Below, in pieces: positions 49,743 through 58,162 of a DNA stretch of 64,000 bases; position 1 is the first letter of the stretch; every line of letters starts with the position of its first letter. The notes beneath the pieces are model-generated. The model was not told the origin of the DNA and did not search any database. It was given only the letters and a program-made list of their open reading frames with translations. The DNA is from CAVWNR01 sp963756525. GTDB lineage: Bacteria; Actinomycetota; Actinomycetes; Mycobacteriales; Jatrophihabitantaceae. The DNA lies in the NCBI GenBank assembly GCA_963756525.1, contig CAVWNR010000001.1, forward strand, positions 372,001 to 436,000. Reading direction: 5' to 3'. Made by a program: the position numbers and the translations under genes.

Positions 49743-52640
49743 GTGACCGACCGTCTCGTCGTGCGTGGTGCCCGCGAGCACAACCTCAAGGACGTGCACG
49801 TCGAGCTGCCGCGCGACTCGCTGATCGTCTTCACCGGGCTCTCCGGGTCGGGCAAGTCCAGCCTGGCGTTCGACACGATCTTCGCCGAGGGCCAGCGGCG
49901 TTACGTCGAGTCGCTGTCGGCGTACGCCCGGCAGTTCCTGGGCCAGATGGACAAGCCGGACGTCGACTTCATCGAGGGCCTCTCGCCGGCGGTCTCGATC
50001 GACCAGAAGTCCACTTCGCGCAACCCGCGCTCGACCGTGGGCACGATCACCGAGGTCTACGACTACCTGCGCCTGCTGTACGCCCGCATCGGCCGCCCGC
50101 ACTGCCCGGTGTGCGGCGAGCCGATCGCCAAGCAGACCCCGCAGCAGATCGTCGACCGCATCCTGGAGATGCCCGAGGGCACCCGGTTCCAGGTGCTCGC
50201 GCCGGTCATCCGCGAGCGCAAGGGCGAGTACGTCGACCTGTTCACCGACCTGTCGACGAAGGGATACTCCCGGGTCCGGGTCGACGGCGTGGTGCACTCG
50301 CTGACCGACTTCTCCAGCGCCGCCCCCAGGTTGAAGAAGCAGGAGAAGCACACCATCGAGGCGGTCGTCGACCGGCTCACCGCCAAGGCCGCCAGCAAGC
50401 AGCGGATCACCGACTCGGTCGAGACCGCGCTCGGTCTGGCCGGCGGCGTGCTGATCCTCGACTTCGTCGACCTCCCCGACGGCGACCCGCATCGCGAGCG
50501 GCGTTACTCCGAGCGGCTGGCCTGCCCCAACGACCACCCCTTGGCGATCGACGAGCTGGAGCCGCGCTCCTTCTCGTTCAACTCGCCGTTCGGCGCCTGC
50601 CCGGTGTGCACCGGCCTCGGCACCCGCAAGGAGGTCGACCCCGAGCTGGTCGTTCCCGACCCGGAGCGGACGCTGAACGAGGGCGCGATCGCGCCGTGGG
50701 CCGGCGGGCAGACCAGCGAGTACTTCCTCCGCCTGCTGCAGGGCGTCGCCGACGCCGTCGGCTTCGACCTCGACACCCCCTGGGAGGACCTGCCGGCCCG
50801 GGCGCAGAAGGCGGTGCTGCACGGCACGGCCGAGCAGGTGCACGTCCGCTACCGCAACCGCTACGGCCGTGACCGCTCGTACTACGCCGGCTATGAGGGC
50901 GTCGTGCCGTGGATCGAGCGGCGCTACGGCGAGACGGAGAGCGACTACTCGCGCGAGAAGTACGAGGGATTCATGCGCGAGGTGCCCTGCCCGGCGTGCC
51001 AGGGCACCCGGCTCAAGCCCGAGATCCTGGCCGTGACCGTTGGCGGGCACTCGATCGCCGAGGTCTCGGCGCTGTCGATCGCCGAGGCGGCGGAGTTCCT
51101 GCGCGCGCTCGAACTGACCGACCGTGAGCGGTTCATCGCCGAGCGGGTGCTAAAGGAGGTGCACGCCCGGCTCGGCTTCCTCGTCGACGTCGGCCTGGAC
51201 TACCTGTCGCTCGACCGGCCGGCCGCGACGCTGGCGGGCGGCGAGGCACAGCGGATCCGCCTCGCCACGCAGATCGGGTCGGGGCTCGTCGGTGTGCTCT
51301 ACGTCCTCGACGAGCCCTCCATCGGCCTGCATCAGCGCGACAACCACCGGCTGATCGACACGCTGGCCCGGCTGCGTGACATCGGCAACACGCTCATCGT
51401 CGTCGAGCACGACGAAGACACCATCCGATCCGCCGACTGGGTCGTCGACATCGGTCCGCGGGCCGGCGAACATGGCGGCGAGATCGTCGTCGAGGGCACC
51501 GTCGCCGACCTGCTTGCGTCGAAGGAGTCCATCACCGGCGCCTATCTGTCCGGGCGCCGCGCGATCGACGTGCCGGCCATCCGCCGACCGCGGCAGCGGG
51601 GCCGCGAGGTCGTCGTCGAAGGCGCGCGCGAGCACAACCTGCGCAACATCGACGTCGCGTTCCCGCTCGGCTGCTTCGTCGCGATCACCGGGGTGAGCGG
51701 CTCCGGAAAGTCGACGCTGGTCAACGACATCCTCTACACCTCGCTGGCGAACAAGATCAACGGTGCCAAGCTGCCGCCGGGCCGGCACAAGCGGGTGCGC
51801 GGCGTCGAGCAGCTCGACAAGGTCGTCGGCGTCGACCAGTCGCCGATCGGGCGCACGCCGCGGTCCAACCCGGCGACTTACACCGGCGTGTTCGACCACA
51901 TCCGCAAGCTGTTCAGCGAGACCACCGAGGCGAAGATCCGCGGCTACCAGCAGGGCCGGTTCTCGTTCAACGTCAAGGGCGGCCGGTGCGAGAACTGCGC
52001 CGGCGACGGCACCATCAAGATCGAGATGAACTTCCTGCCGGACGTGTACGTGCCGTGCGAGGTCTGCAAGGGCGCCCGGTACAACCGCGAGACGCTCGAG
52101 GTGCACTACAAGGGCAAAACGATCAGCGAAGTGCTCGAGATGCCGATCGACGAGGCCGCCGACTTCTTCAAGCCGATCACCCGGATCGCGCGCCACCTCG
52201 ACACACTGGTCGACGTCGGCCTGGGTTATGTCCGGCTGGGCCAGCCCGCACCGACCCTCTCCGGCGGTGAGGCCCAGCGCGTGAAGCTCGCGTCCGAGCT
52301 GCAGAAGCGCTCCACCGGCAGGACGATCTACGTGCTCGACGAGCCGACCACCGGGCTGCACTTCGAGGATGTGCGCAAGCTGCTCGACGTGCTCCACTCG
52401 CTGGTCGACAAGGGCAACACCGTGCTGGTGATCGAGCACAACCTGGACGTCATCAAGACCGCCGACTGGGTCGTCGACCTGGGCCCCGAGGGGGGTTCGG
52501 GTGGCGGCACCGTGGTGGCCGAGGGGACGCCCGAAGAGGTCGTGCAGGTCGCGGCGTCGCACACCGGCCACTTCCTGCGTCACATGCTGGACCTGCCCGA
52601 GCCGGCGAAGCTACGCAGCCGCCGGGTCCGTTCGGGATGA
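49743..52640 (+). CDS. uvrA: excinuclease ABC subunit A
   Basis: The 965-residue double ABC ATPase is the damage sensor of nucleotide excision repair. Visible are the first Walker A GLSGSGKSSLAFDTI, first zinc module HCPVCGEPI, a second Cys module CPVCTGLGTRKE, signature motifs LAGGEAQRIRLATQIG and LSGGEAQRVKLASEL, the second Walker A GVSGSGKSTLVNDIL, the zinc finger CENCAGDGTIKIEMNFLPDV with VPCEVCKGARY, and both Walker B motifs (LDEPSIGLHQRDN, LDEPTTGLHFEDV). Length is standard. A long hairpin begins at its stop codon. uvrC follows two genes later. Confidence 0.98.
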   Translation: MTDRLVVRGAREHNLKDVHVELPRDSLIVFTGLSGSGKSSLAFDTIFAEGQRRYVESLSAYARQFLGQMDKPDVDFIEGLSPAVSIDQKSTSRNPRSTVGTITEVYDYLRLLYARIGRPHCPVCGEPIAKQTPQQIVDRILEMPEGTRFQVLAPVIRERKGEYVDLFTDLSTKGYSRVRVDGVVHSLTDFSSAAPRLKKQEKHTIEAVVDRLTAKAASKQRITDSVETALGLAGGVLILDFVDLPDGDPHRERRYSERLACPNDHPLAIDELEPRSFSFNSPFGACPVCTGLGTRKEVDPELVVPDPERTLNEGAIAPWAGGQTSEYFLRLLQGVADAVGFDLDTPWEDLPARAQKAVLHGTAEQVHVRYRNRYGRDRSYYAGYEGVVPWIERRYGETESDYSREKYEGFMREVPCPACQGTRLKPEILAVTVGGHSIAEVSALSIAEAAEFLRALELTDRERFIAERVLKEVHARLGFLVDVGLDYLSLDRPAATLAGGEAQRIRLATQIGSGLVGVLYVLDEPSIGLHQRDNHRLIDTLARLRDIGNTLIVVEHDEDTIRSADWVVDIGPRAGEHGGEIVVEGTVADLLASKESITGAYLSGRRAIDVPAIRRPRQRGREVVVEGAREHNLRNIDVAFPLGCFVAITGVSGSGKSTLVNDILYTSLANKINGAKLPPGRHKRVRGVEQLDKVVGVDQSPIGRTPRSNPATYTGVFDHIRKLFSETTEAKIRGYQQGRFSFNVKGGRCENCAGDGTIKIEMNFLPDVYVPCEVCKGARYNRETLEVHYKGKTISEVLEMPIDEAADFFKPITRIARHLDTLVDVGLGYVRLGQPAPTLSGGEAQRVKLASELQKRSTGRTIYVLDEPTTGLHFEDVRKLLDVLHSLVDKGNTVLVIEHNLDVIKTADWVVDLGPEGGSGGGTVVAEGTPEEVVQVAASHTGHFLRHMLDLPEPAKLRSRRVRSG

Positions 52641-52684
52641 TCTACGGGTTGCGGTGGTCGGGCCGCCACAAGCCATAGATCATC
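52636..52684. repeat. 49-bp palindromic element over the uvrA stop
   Basis: GATGATCTA and TAGATCATC form perfect outer arms. Inside them TTGCGGTGG pairs with CCGCCACAA around a 5-nt loop, giving an imperfect stem of about 22 pairs. It spans the uvrA TGA. One arm, read from the other strand, ends in CTTGTGG at the apex, like the 47-bp elements elsewhere in the window, so it may be a related family member and may end the uvrA transcript. Confidence 0.65.
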
Positions 52685-52745
52685 GGCGGGGTGGCGGTTG
52701 CGACGCCTGGAAAACCTGTCGTACCCCGATGGCAAGCTGGCATAC

Positions 52746-53963
52746 GTGACGCTCCAGCCGTATCGCGACCTGCTGCGCATCCGTGATGCGCGGCAGGTTT
52801 TGCTGCTGGGGCTGCTGGTCCGCATCCCGCTGTGGGCGGGCGACGTGGTGCTCACCCTGCACGTGGTGGCACATCTGCACCGGTCGTACACGGCGGCCGG
52901 CGTCGCCACTGCCGTCCTCACCGTCGCGCTCGCGGTCAGCGGACCATGGCGTGGGCGGCGCCTCGACCGGGTCGGCCTGCGCCGGGCCGTGCTGCCGTCG
53001 CTGGTCGTCCTGGCCGCCTGCTGGTGCGTCGCTCCGTTCGTCGGCTATCTCGCGCTGCTGCCGCTCATCGCCGTCGCCGGCCTGTTCACCGTGCCGACGT
53101 TCTCGATCATCCGGCAGGTGCTGCTGCACACCGTGCCCGAGGAGGGCCGCAAGACGGCGCTGGCGCTGGACTCGGTTCTGGTCGAGGTCTCGTTCATGAT
53201 CGGTCCCGCGCTCGGCGTGCTGGCGGCCACCTACCTCGACACCCGGTGGGCGCTGTTCGGATTCGCGATGGCCAACGTGGCCGGGGGAGCGCTGCTCTGG
53301 CTGGTCAACCCGGTGATGAGCAGCGACGCCGACCCGCTGTCTGATCGCCCACGCCGGCCCAGCATCGCGTCATGGGTCACCCCGATGGTGCTGGTGGTGC
53401 TGGCGGCGGGGGCCGTCGCCACCCTGGTGCTCAGCGCGACCGACGTGGCCACCGTCGCCGCGCTGCGGCACATGGACCACCAGCGCGCCATCGGCTGGGC
53501 GCTCGCGTTGTGGGGTTTCGGCTCGGCGATCGGCGGCCTGCTCTACGGCGCGGCGCACCGGCACATCCCCGTGTTCGCCCTGCTCGCCGGGCTCTGCGCG
53601 ACCACCGTGCCGGTCGGGTTCGCCCACGACTGGCTCACGCTCAGTGTCCTGCTCGTCGTCGCCGGGTTCTTCTGCGCACCGACGATCACCGCCACGGTCG
53701 AGCAGCTGAGCCGCCTGGTGCCGGTAGATGTCCGCGGCGAGGCGATGGGCTGGCACGGGTCGGCCCTGACTGCGGGCTCTGCGCTCGGCGCGCCGCTCGC
53801 CGGGATTGCCATCGACCGGGTCGGCTGGCAGGGCGGCTTCGTGCTTCCGGCGCTCCTGGGCCTGGCGCTGGCGGTCGGTGGCATGACCGCGCTGGCGCGG
53901 CGCGGCCCGAGCGCCCGGCAGGCGGCAGCCGTGCCGCCCGCACGGGTGGTAGAGCGGGTCTGA
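52746..53963 (+). CDS. MFS transporter
   Basis: The 405-residue membrane protein has about twelve helices. Typical segments are LLLGLLVRIPLWAGDVVLTL, a loop with GPWRGRRLDRVGLRRAVLP resembling the MFS motif between helices 2 and 3, FTVPTFSIIRQVLLHTVP, and a second half with ALALWGFGSAIGGLLYG. It is probably a drug or metabolite exporter; the substrate is unknown. GTG at VTLQPYRDLLRIRDA is chosen as the point where helix 1 normally starts. The adenosine deaminase-like gene follows after 1 bp, so the two may share a function in nucleoside or related compound handling. Confidence 0.88.
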   Translation: MTLQPYRDLLRIRDARQVLLLGLLVRIPLWAGDVVLTLHVVAHLHRSYTAAGVATAVLTVALAVSGPWRGRRLDRVGLRRAVLPSLVVLAACWCVAPFVGYLALLPLIAVAGLFTVPTFSIIRQVLLHTVPEEGRKTALALDSVLVEVSFMIGPALGVLAATYLDTRWALFGFAMANVAGGALLWLVNPVMSSDADPLSDRPRRPSIASWVTPMVLVVLAAGAVATLVLSATDVATVAALRHMDHQRAIGWALALWGFGSAIGGLLYGAAHRHIPVFALLAGLCATTVPVGFAHDWLTLSVLLVVAGFFCAPTITATVEQLSRLVPVDVRGEAMGWHGSALTAGSALGAPLAGIAIDRVGWQGGFVLPALLGLALAVGGMTALARRGPSARQAAAVPPARVVERV

Positions 53964-53964
53964 C

Positions 53965-55014
53965 GTGCCGCGGGAGCCGGCCGATGCCCTGCCTGACTTC
54001 ATCGCCGGGCTGCCGAAGGCGGAGCTGCACGTGCACCACGTCGGCTCGGCCTCACCGCGGATCGTCGCCGAGCTCGCTGCGAGGCACGCCGGCAGCACCC
54101 CGGTACCGGCCGACCCGGACGCGCTGGCCGGCTACTTCACGTTCACGGACTTCGCCCACTTCATCGAGGTCTACCTCACGGTCGTCGACCTGATCCGCAC
54201 GGCCGACGACGTGCACACGCTGACCTACGAGGTGGCGCGTGAGCTCGCCGGGCAGAACGTGCGCTACGCCGAGCTGACGGTCACGCCGTACTCGTCGATC
54301 CGCCGGGGCATCCCGGCGGCTGAGTTCTGCGCCGCGATCGAGGACGCGCGGCGGCGCGCCGAGCGCGAGCTCGGCGTGCTGCTGCGCTGGTGTTTCGACA
54401 TCCCGGGCGAGGCCGGCCTGCCGTCCGCCGACGTCACCCTGGACGTCGCGTTGACCGAGCAGCCGGCCGGCCTGGTGAGCTTCGGGCTGGGCGGGCCGGA
54501 GGTCGGCGTGCCCCGCGCGCAGTTCGCGCCGTACTTCGACAAGGCGCGTGCGGCCGGGCTGCACAGCGTGCCGCACGCCGGCGAGTCGGCCGGTCCCGAG
54601 TCGATCTGGGATGCCCTGCGCCACCTCGGCGCGGAACGGATCGGGCACGGCATCGCCGCGGCTCGAGACCCCGAGCTGCTCGGCTACCTGCGCGAGGCGG
54701 CGATCCCGCTCGAGGTCTGCCCGACGTCGAACGTCTGCACCCGGTCGGTGCCGTCGCTGTCCGAGCACCCGTTGCCCGAGCTAGTGGCGGCGGGCATTGC
54801 GGTGACGGTCAACTCCGACGACCCGCCGATGTTCTCCACCACCCTGAACGCCGAGTACGCGGTGGCCGCGCAGCTGTTGGGCCTCGACGCGGCCGGCGTC
54901 GCGCGGCTCGCCCGCTCGGGCGTCCACGCGTCGTTCCTGGACGACGGCGGCAAGCGCGCGCTCCTCGACGAGATCGACGCGTACGTGTTCGGCGCAGCAC
55001 AGCCGCCCACCTAA
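53965..55014 (+). CDS. adenosine deaminase family protein
   Basis: The 349-residue TIM-barrel deaminase has the zinc site KAELHVHHVGSAS (His22, His24), a PYSSIRRGI segment, SVPHAGESAGPESIWDAL with the third His and catalytic Glu, and ITVNSDDPPMF-type end (seen as VTVNSDDPPMFSTTL) with the Asp pair. It deaminates a purine nucleoside; all catalytic residues are present. The HVHHVGSAS variant, instead of the classical HxHLDG, marks an actinobacterial subgroup, so the substrate could be adenosine or an adenosine-like compound such as aminodeoxyfutalosine. GTG start, one base after the MFS stop. Confidence 0.9.
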   Translation: MPREPADALPDFIAGLPKAELHVHHVGSASPRIVAELAARHAGSTPVPADPDALAGYFTFTDFAHFIEVYLTVVDLIRTADDVHTLTYEVARELAGQNVRYAELTVTPYSSIRRGIPAAEFCAAIEDARRRAERELGVLLRWCFDIPGEAGLPSADVTLDVALTEQPAGLVSFGLGGPEVGVPRAQFAPYFDKARAAGLHSVPHAGESAGPESIWDALRHLGAERIGHGIAAARDPELLGYLREAAIPLEVCPTSNVCTRSVPSLSEHPLPELVAAGIAVTVNSDDPPMFSTTLNAEYAVAAQLLGLDAAGVARLARSGVHASFLDDGGKRALLDEIDAYVFGAAQPPT

Positions 55015-55040
55015 GAGTTTAGCCATGCAACGAGCCACTG

Positions 55041-55087
55041 TTGATGTTGGACTTGTGGCGGATATTCGACCACGAGTCCAACATCAA
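55041..55087. repeat. 47-bp palindromic intergenic element, copy 2
   Basis: Eighteen-base arms (left arm TTGATGTTGGACTTGTGG) pair at 17 of 18 positions around an 11-bp AT-rich loop. The left arm is identical to that of the copy at 36170-36216. It lies 26 bp after the adenosine deaminase-like gene and 45 bp before uvrC. It may terminate the upstream transcript. Confidence 0.8.
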
Positions 55088-55117
55088 GACCGAGGCGGAG
55101 ATCGTTCGGGCAGGCCG

Positions 55118-55123
55118 TAACCT
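55118..55123 (+). promoter_or_regulatory. candidate -10 box of uvrC
   Basis: TAACCT ends 8 nt before the uvrC GTG, downstream of the palindromic element. No ribosome site precedes the GTG, so a leaderless transcript is likely for the uvrC-rapZ-yvcK-whiA group. Confidence 0.4.
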
Positions 55124-55131
55124 GGTAAGAC

Positions 55132-57189
55132 GTGGCCGACCCGTCGACGTACCGCCCTGCGCCGGGCACCATCCCGGTCGAGCCGGGCGTGTACAAGTTC
55201 CGCGACGAGCGGCGCCGGGTCATCTACGTCGGCAAGGCGAAGAGCCTGCGCCAGCGGCTGAACTCCTACTTCGCCGACCTGTCCTTGCTGCACCCGCGCA
55301 CCAGGCAGATGGTTACCACGGCGGCAAGCGTCGAGTGGACGGTCGTGCAGACCGAGGTGGAGGCGCTGCAGCTCGAGTACAGCTGGATCAAGCAGTTCGA
55401 CCCGCGGTTCAACGTCCGCTACCGCGACGACAAGTCCTACCCGTCGCTGGCGGTCACGCTGTACGAGGAGTTCCCCCGGCTGCAGGTGATGCGCGGCCCG
55501 AAGCGCAAGGGGGTCCGCTACTTCGGGCCGTACAGCCATGCCTGGGCGATCCGCGAGACGCTCGACCTGCTGCTGCGCGTCTTCCCCGCCCGCACCTGCT
55601 CCAACGGCGTCTTCAAGCGGGCCGGGCAGGTCGGCCGGCCGTGCCTGCTCGGCTACATCGGCAAGTGCAGCGCCCCGTGCGTCGGGCGGGTCAGCGCAGA
55701 GACGCATCGACAGATTGTCAACGACTTCTGCGACTTCATGGCCGGCAGGACCGACATCATGATCAAGCGCCTGGAACGGCAGATGCGCGAGGCCAGCGCC
55801 GAGCTGGAGTTCGAGCGCGCGGCCCGGCTGCGCGACGACGTCGACGCGTTGCGCCGGGCGCTGGAGAAGCAGGCGGTGGTCTTCGGCGACGGCACCGACG
55901 CCGACGTCGTCGCGTTCGCCCAGGACGATCTGGAAGCCGCCGTGCAGATCTTCCACGTGCGCGGTGGCCGGGTGCGCGGCCAGCGTGGCTGGGTCATCGA
56001 CAAGTCCTCCAGCGTCGAAGGCGACCCGACGACCGGCGACCTGGTCGGGCAGTTCCTGACCCAGTTCTACGGCAACGGGGAGGACGACGAGGACGGAGCC
56101 GGGATTCCGCGCGAGATCCTCGTGCCGGAGCTGCCCGACGACGCCGACGTGCTCGCCGAATGGCTCTGTACCCGGCGGGGTAGCCGGGTGAGCCTGCGCG
56201 TCCCGCAGCGCGGCGACAAGCGTGCGCTGATGCAGACCGTGGCCCGCAACGCCGCACAGGCGTTCACCCAGCACAAGCTCAAGCGCGCGTCCGACCTCAC
56301 CGCCCGCTCGCAGGCGCTCTCCGAGCTGCAGGACGCGCTGAACCTGCCCGCCGCGCCGTTGCGGATCGAGTGCTTCGACGTCAGCCATGTGCAGGGCACC
56401 AACGTGGTGGCGAGCATGGTCGTCTTCGAGGACGGGCTGGCCCGCAAGAGCGAGTACCGCCGCTTCGCCATCCGCGGCAGCGGCGGCGACACCGACTGGA
56501 TCGCCGAAGCCGTGCGCCGCCGGTTCGCTCGCTACCTGGATGAGCAGGTCGAGGCGGGAGCGCAGGCCGACGAGACGGACGGGGCCACGCCGGGCATCGA
56601 CCCGATGCCATACTCGGGTCGCGAGCTCCCCTCGGCTACCGGCATGAGGCCACGCAAGTTCGCGTACCCGCCGAACCTGCTCGTCGTCGACGGCGGGGCC
56701 CCGCAGGTCGCCGCCGCGCAGGCCGTTCTCGACGAGCTCGGCATCGACGACGTGTCGCTGGTCGGGCTCGCCAAGCGGCTGGAGGAGGTGTGGCTGCCCG
56801 GCGACGCGTACCCGGTCATCCTGGCCCGCACGTCCGAGGCGCTCTACCTGCTGCAGCGCGTCCGCGACGAGGCGCACCGGTTTGCGATCACGTTCCACCG
56901 GCAGAAGCGCTCGAAAGCGATGACCACCTCCGCGCTGGACGGCATCGCCGGGCTGGGTGAGACCCGCCGCAAGGCGTTGCTGGCTCGCTTCGGCTCGCTG
57001 AAGCGGCTGCGCCAGGCGGATGCCGAAGCGATCAGCTCGGTGCCGGGCATCGGCCGCCGCACCGCGGAGGCGATCGTGGCCGCGCTGGCCGAGGCTGACC
57101 GTCAGCGCGCACCGGCCGTCAACGTGACGACCGGCGAGGTGCTCGACGACCAGTCCTCGGGCACCGGCGAGGATGTAGGGCGTGCCTGA
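55132..57189 (+). CDS. uvrC: excinuclease ABC subunit C
   Basis: The 685-residue dual nuclease of excision repair has a GIY-YIG domain at the N-terminus (PVEPGVYKFRDERRRVIYVGKA), a Cys-rich TCSNGVFKR / CLLGYIGKCSAPC region, a UVR domain (ELEFERAARLRDDVDAL) that binds UvrB, the RNase H-like endonuclease with IECFDVSHVQGTNVVASMVVF and VVDGGAPQVAAA, and C-terminal tandem helix-hairpin-helix motifs (GIAGLGETRRKALL, SVPGIGRRTAEAI). Length is normal. rapZ overlaps its last 8 bases, starting the conserved rapZ-yvcK-whiA block. Confidence 0.97.
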   Translation: MADPSTYRPAPGTIPVEPGVYKFRDERRRVIYVGKAKSLRQRLNSYFADLSLLHPRTRQMVTTAASVEWTVVQTEVEALQLEYSWIKQFDPRFNVRYRDDKSYPSLAVTLYEEFPRLQVMRGPKRKGVRYFGPYSHAWAIRETLDLLLRVFPARTCSNGVFKRAGQVGRPCLLGYIGKCSAPCVGRVSAETHRQIVNDFCDFMAGRTDIMIKRLERQMREASAELEFERAARLRDDVDALRRALEKQAVVFGDGTDADVVAFAQDDLEAAVQIFHVRGGRVRGQRGWVIDKSSSVEGDPTTGDLVGQFLTQFYGNGEDDEDGAGIPREILVPELPDDADVLAEWLCTRRGSRVSLRVPQRGDKRALMQTVARNAAQAFTQHKLKRASDLTARSQALSELQDALNLPAAPLRIECFDVSHVQGTNVVASMVVFEDGLARKSEYRRFAIRGSGGDTDWIAEAVRRRFARYLDEQVEAGAQADETDGATPGIDPMPYSGRELPSATGMRPRKFAYPPNLLVVDGGAPQVAAAQAVLDELGIDDVSLVGLAKRLEEVWLPGDAYPVILARTSEALYLLQRVRDEAHRFAITFHRQKRSKAMTTSALDGIAGLGETRRKALLARFGSLKRLRQADAEAISSVPGIGRRTAEAIVAALAEADRQRAPAVNVTTGEVLDDQSSGTGEDVGRA

Positions 57190-58138
57190 CGATCGAGCTG
57201 CGCGCCGCCAGCCGGCGCCCGCTCCCCGCCGCCGCGTCGACGAGGAGCCGGACCCCTCCGAACGCGGCGGCCTGGACGTCGTCGTGGTCTCCGGCCTGTC
57301 CGGCGCCGGTCGCAGCACGGCCGCCAAGTGCCTGGAGGACCTCGGCTACTTCGTCGTCGACAACCTGCCCGCCGAGCTGATCTCCACCATGGTCGAGCTG
57401 GGCAGCCGCACCCACGGCGCGGTCACCCGCATCGCCGTCGTCATGGACGTGCGCAGCCGGGCCTTCTCCGCCGACCTGCGCGCCACGATCGTCGACCTGG
57501 CCAACCGGGGGCTGCGTCCGCGGGTGCTGTTCCTCGAGGCGCGCGACGAGGTGCTGGTGCGCCGGTTCGAGAACGTGCGCCGCGCGCATCCGCTGCAGGG
57601 GGAGGGGAGGTTGACGGACGGCATCGCGGCCGAGCGGCGGCTGCTCGAGGGCCTGCGCGGTGAGGCGGATCTCGTCGTCGACACCAGCGATCGGTCCGTG
57701 CACCAGCTGCGCCGGGAGATCGAGCGGGCATTCGCGGTCGGCGGCGACCTGGACGGCCGGCCGGTGCTGCGCGCAACGGTGGTGTCGTTCGGCTTCAAAT
57801 ACGGGCTACCGGTCGACGCGGACCTCGTCGTCGACGTCAGGTTCCTGCCGAACCCGCACTGGATTCCCGAGCTGCGCGATCTGACCGGAGAGACTGACGA
57901 GGTGCGCGACTACGTGCTCGCGCAGCAGGGGGCGACCGAGTTCGTGGACAGGTACGCGGAGCTGTTGGAGATCATCGGTGCCGGGTACACACGGGAGGGC
58001 AAGCACTACTTGACGCTCGCGGTCGGGTGCACGGGCGGCAAGCACCGCTCGGTCGTGATGGCGCAGGAACTCGCCGCGCGGCTCACCGGAATGGGTGTTC
58101 GGGCCACCGTCGTGCATCGAGACCTCGGCCGTGAGTGA
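57182..58138 (+). CDS. rapZ: RNase adapter/nucleotide-binding protein RapZ (YvcJ)
   Basis: The 318-residue P-loop protein has Walker A GLSGAGRSTAAKCLEDLG, with Arg in the usual Lys position as in many actinobacterial homologues. It also has DNLPAELISTMVEL, FLEARDEVLVRRFENVRRAHPL, and a C-terminal domain ending GCTGGKHRSVVMAQEL (the HRSV ligand motif). In Escherichia coli RapZ controls glucosamine-6-phosphate synthase levels; in Gram-positives the protein binds ATP/GTP and its role is less clear. GTG start overlaps uvrC. It has an N-terminal basic, Pro-rich extension of about 30 residues. Confidence 0.95.
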   Translation: MPDDRAARRQPAPAPRRRVDEEPDPSERGGLDVVVVSGLSGAGRSTAAKCLEDLGYFVVDNLPAELISTMVELGSRTHGAVTRIAVVMDVRSRAFSADLRATIVDLANRGLRPRVLFLEARDEVLVRRFENVRRAHPLQGEGRLTDGIAAERRLLEGLRGEADLVVDTSDRSVHQLRREIERAFAVGGDLDGRPVLRATVVSFGFKYGLPVDADLVVDVRFLPNPHWIPELRDLTGETDEVRDYVLAQQGATEFVDRYAELLEIIGAGYTREGKHYLTLAVGCTGGKHRSVVMAQELAARLTGMGVRATVVHRDLGRE

Positions 58139-58162
58139 ACATCGCAGCGAGCGAACCTCGCG

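Noticed and set aside
55084..57327. A minus-strand open frame of 747 codons opposite uvrC
   Set aside because: High-GC antisense shadow; uvrC motifs and third-position bias are on the plus strand.
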